A stretch of DNA of 64,000 bases from Siphlonurus alternatus (lineage: Eukaryota > Arthropoda > Insecta > Ephemeroptera > Siphlonuridae), in contig OX463785.1 in assembly GCA_949825025.1 (NCBI GenBank), positions 6,799,979 to 6,863,978 of the forward strand. The letters are read 5' to 3'. Position numbers and translations under genes: made by a program. Shown here piece by piece: positions 63,500 to 64,000 of this stretch. Each line of letters opens with the position of its first letter. The first letter of the stretch is position 1. Under the pieces are notes generated by a model. It saw only the letters and a program-made list of their open reading frames with translations, searched no databases and was not told the origin of the DNA.

Positions 63500-64000
63500 G
63501 ATAATAGCCGATGAAGAAGCACCTGTGACGTCACTCACGCTCATTCAGCGACGACAATGTAGGGAAATCCCTGCAAAAGATAGGTTCACTCCCGCTGCAA
63601 CCACGGCCACAATTTTACTTCTGGAATTTTGAAACTTTACCAGGGCAGTCTTGATAGTATTTGTCAAATAGACTGAAAGATTTTTTTTGGTGGCGTGTGT
63701 ACAGACCGAGTTATTGCGGTAGCAAGATAAGCTAAAAATTTAACATTGTTTTCCTATGCAACATTTTTGCTCCTCTTTCTACCGCAATAACTCGGTTTGT
63801 ATGAATGTCATAAAAAAAAATCTTTCAGGCTATTTGACAAATACAATCAAGACTGCCCTGGTAAAGTTTCAAAATTCCAGAAGTAAAATTGTGGCCGTGG
63901 TTGCAGCGGGAGTGAACCTATCTTTTGCAGGGATTTCCCTATATTGTCACCGCTGAATGAGCGTGAGTGACGTCACAGGTTCCTTTTCATCGGCTATTAT
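63500..64000. mobile_element. Palindromic fold-back, family H, reaching the window edge
   Basis: Left arm ATAATAGCCGATGAAGAAGC...CTGTGACGTCACTCACGCTC; right arm inverted GAGCGTGAGTGACGTCACAG...CATCGGCTATTAT at the last base. Arms of about 220 bp pair well through GGTTCACTCCCGCTGCAACC and GACTGCCCTGGTAAAGTTTC-type blocks, around a loop near 63725-63775. Each arm has a full TGACGTCA palindrome (63526-63533 and 63968-63975). The element may continue beyond 64000. Confidence 0.9.

Overview
The window is AT-rich eukaryotic nuclear DNA, most likely from an insect or another arthropod. Introns have GT-AG ends, coding exons are GC-richer islands in AT-rich sequence, the best-recognised gene resembles the insect muscle gene sals, and fold-back DNA elements, microsatellites and homopolymers are abundant. 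A hemipteran-type genome is only a guess. All assignments come from reading the sequence; no search was run.

Layout. (1) 1-17.6 kb is mostly non-coding and repeat-rich. It holds one convincing first coding exon of an unrecognised minus-strand gene (8405-8499) whose other exons would lie further left, a possible 47-residue single-exon ORF behind a TATA box (1921-2064), several GC-rich promoter-like islands, a rearranged 28S rRNA fragment (14583-14812) and many MITE-like elements. (2) 17.95-32.1 kb carries a complete minus-strand coding sequence in six exons whose splice phases all agree, giving 1,106 residues: an N-terminal proline-rich half, two tandem WH2 actin-binding motifs and an acidic coiled-coil C terminus. 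This is the architecture of SALS (sarcomere length short), which promotes thin-filament elongation from pointed ends in striated muscle. A candidate non-coding first exon lies at about 36944-37024. (3) 37-43 kb is AT-rich sequence with several fold-backs. (4) 43.3-63.06 kb carries 23 minus-strand exons of an ABCA-subfamily ABC transporter. Phases agree throughout, giving about 1,432 residues that include part of the first membrane domain, NBD1, the second membrane domain, NBD2 and the stop codon. The N terminus lies beyond the right edge.

The two recognised genes share a strand but have no evident functional link. The most unusual content is at the DNA level: at least nine fold-back families, several with arms over 200 bp; tandem arrays that have copied splice-site regions; a hammerhead-ribozyme-like motif in one fold-back family; a dispersed Grainyhead-type palindrome carried by a MITE; a small ABCA intron made largely of MITE sequence; a decayed partial copy of an ABCA exon; and a repeated pattern in which long exons have GC-rich ends and AT-rich cores. 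I found no evidence of a new multi-gene system.
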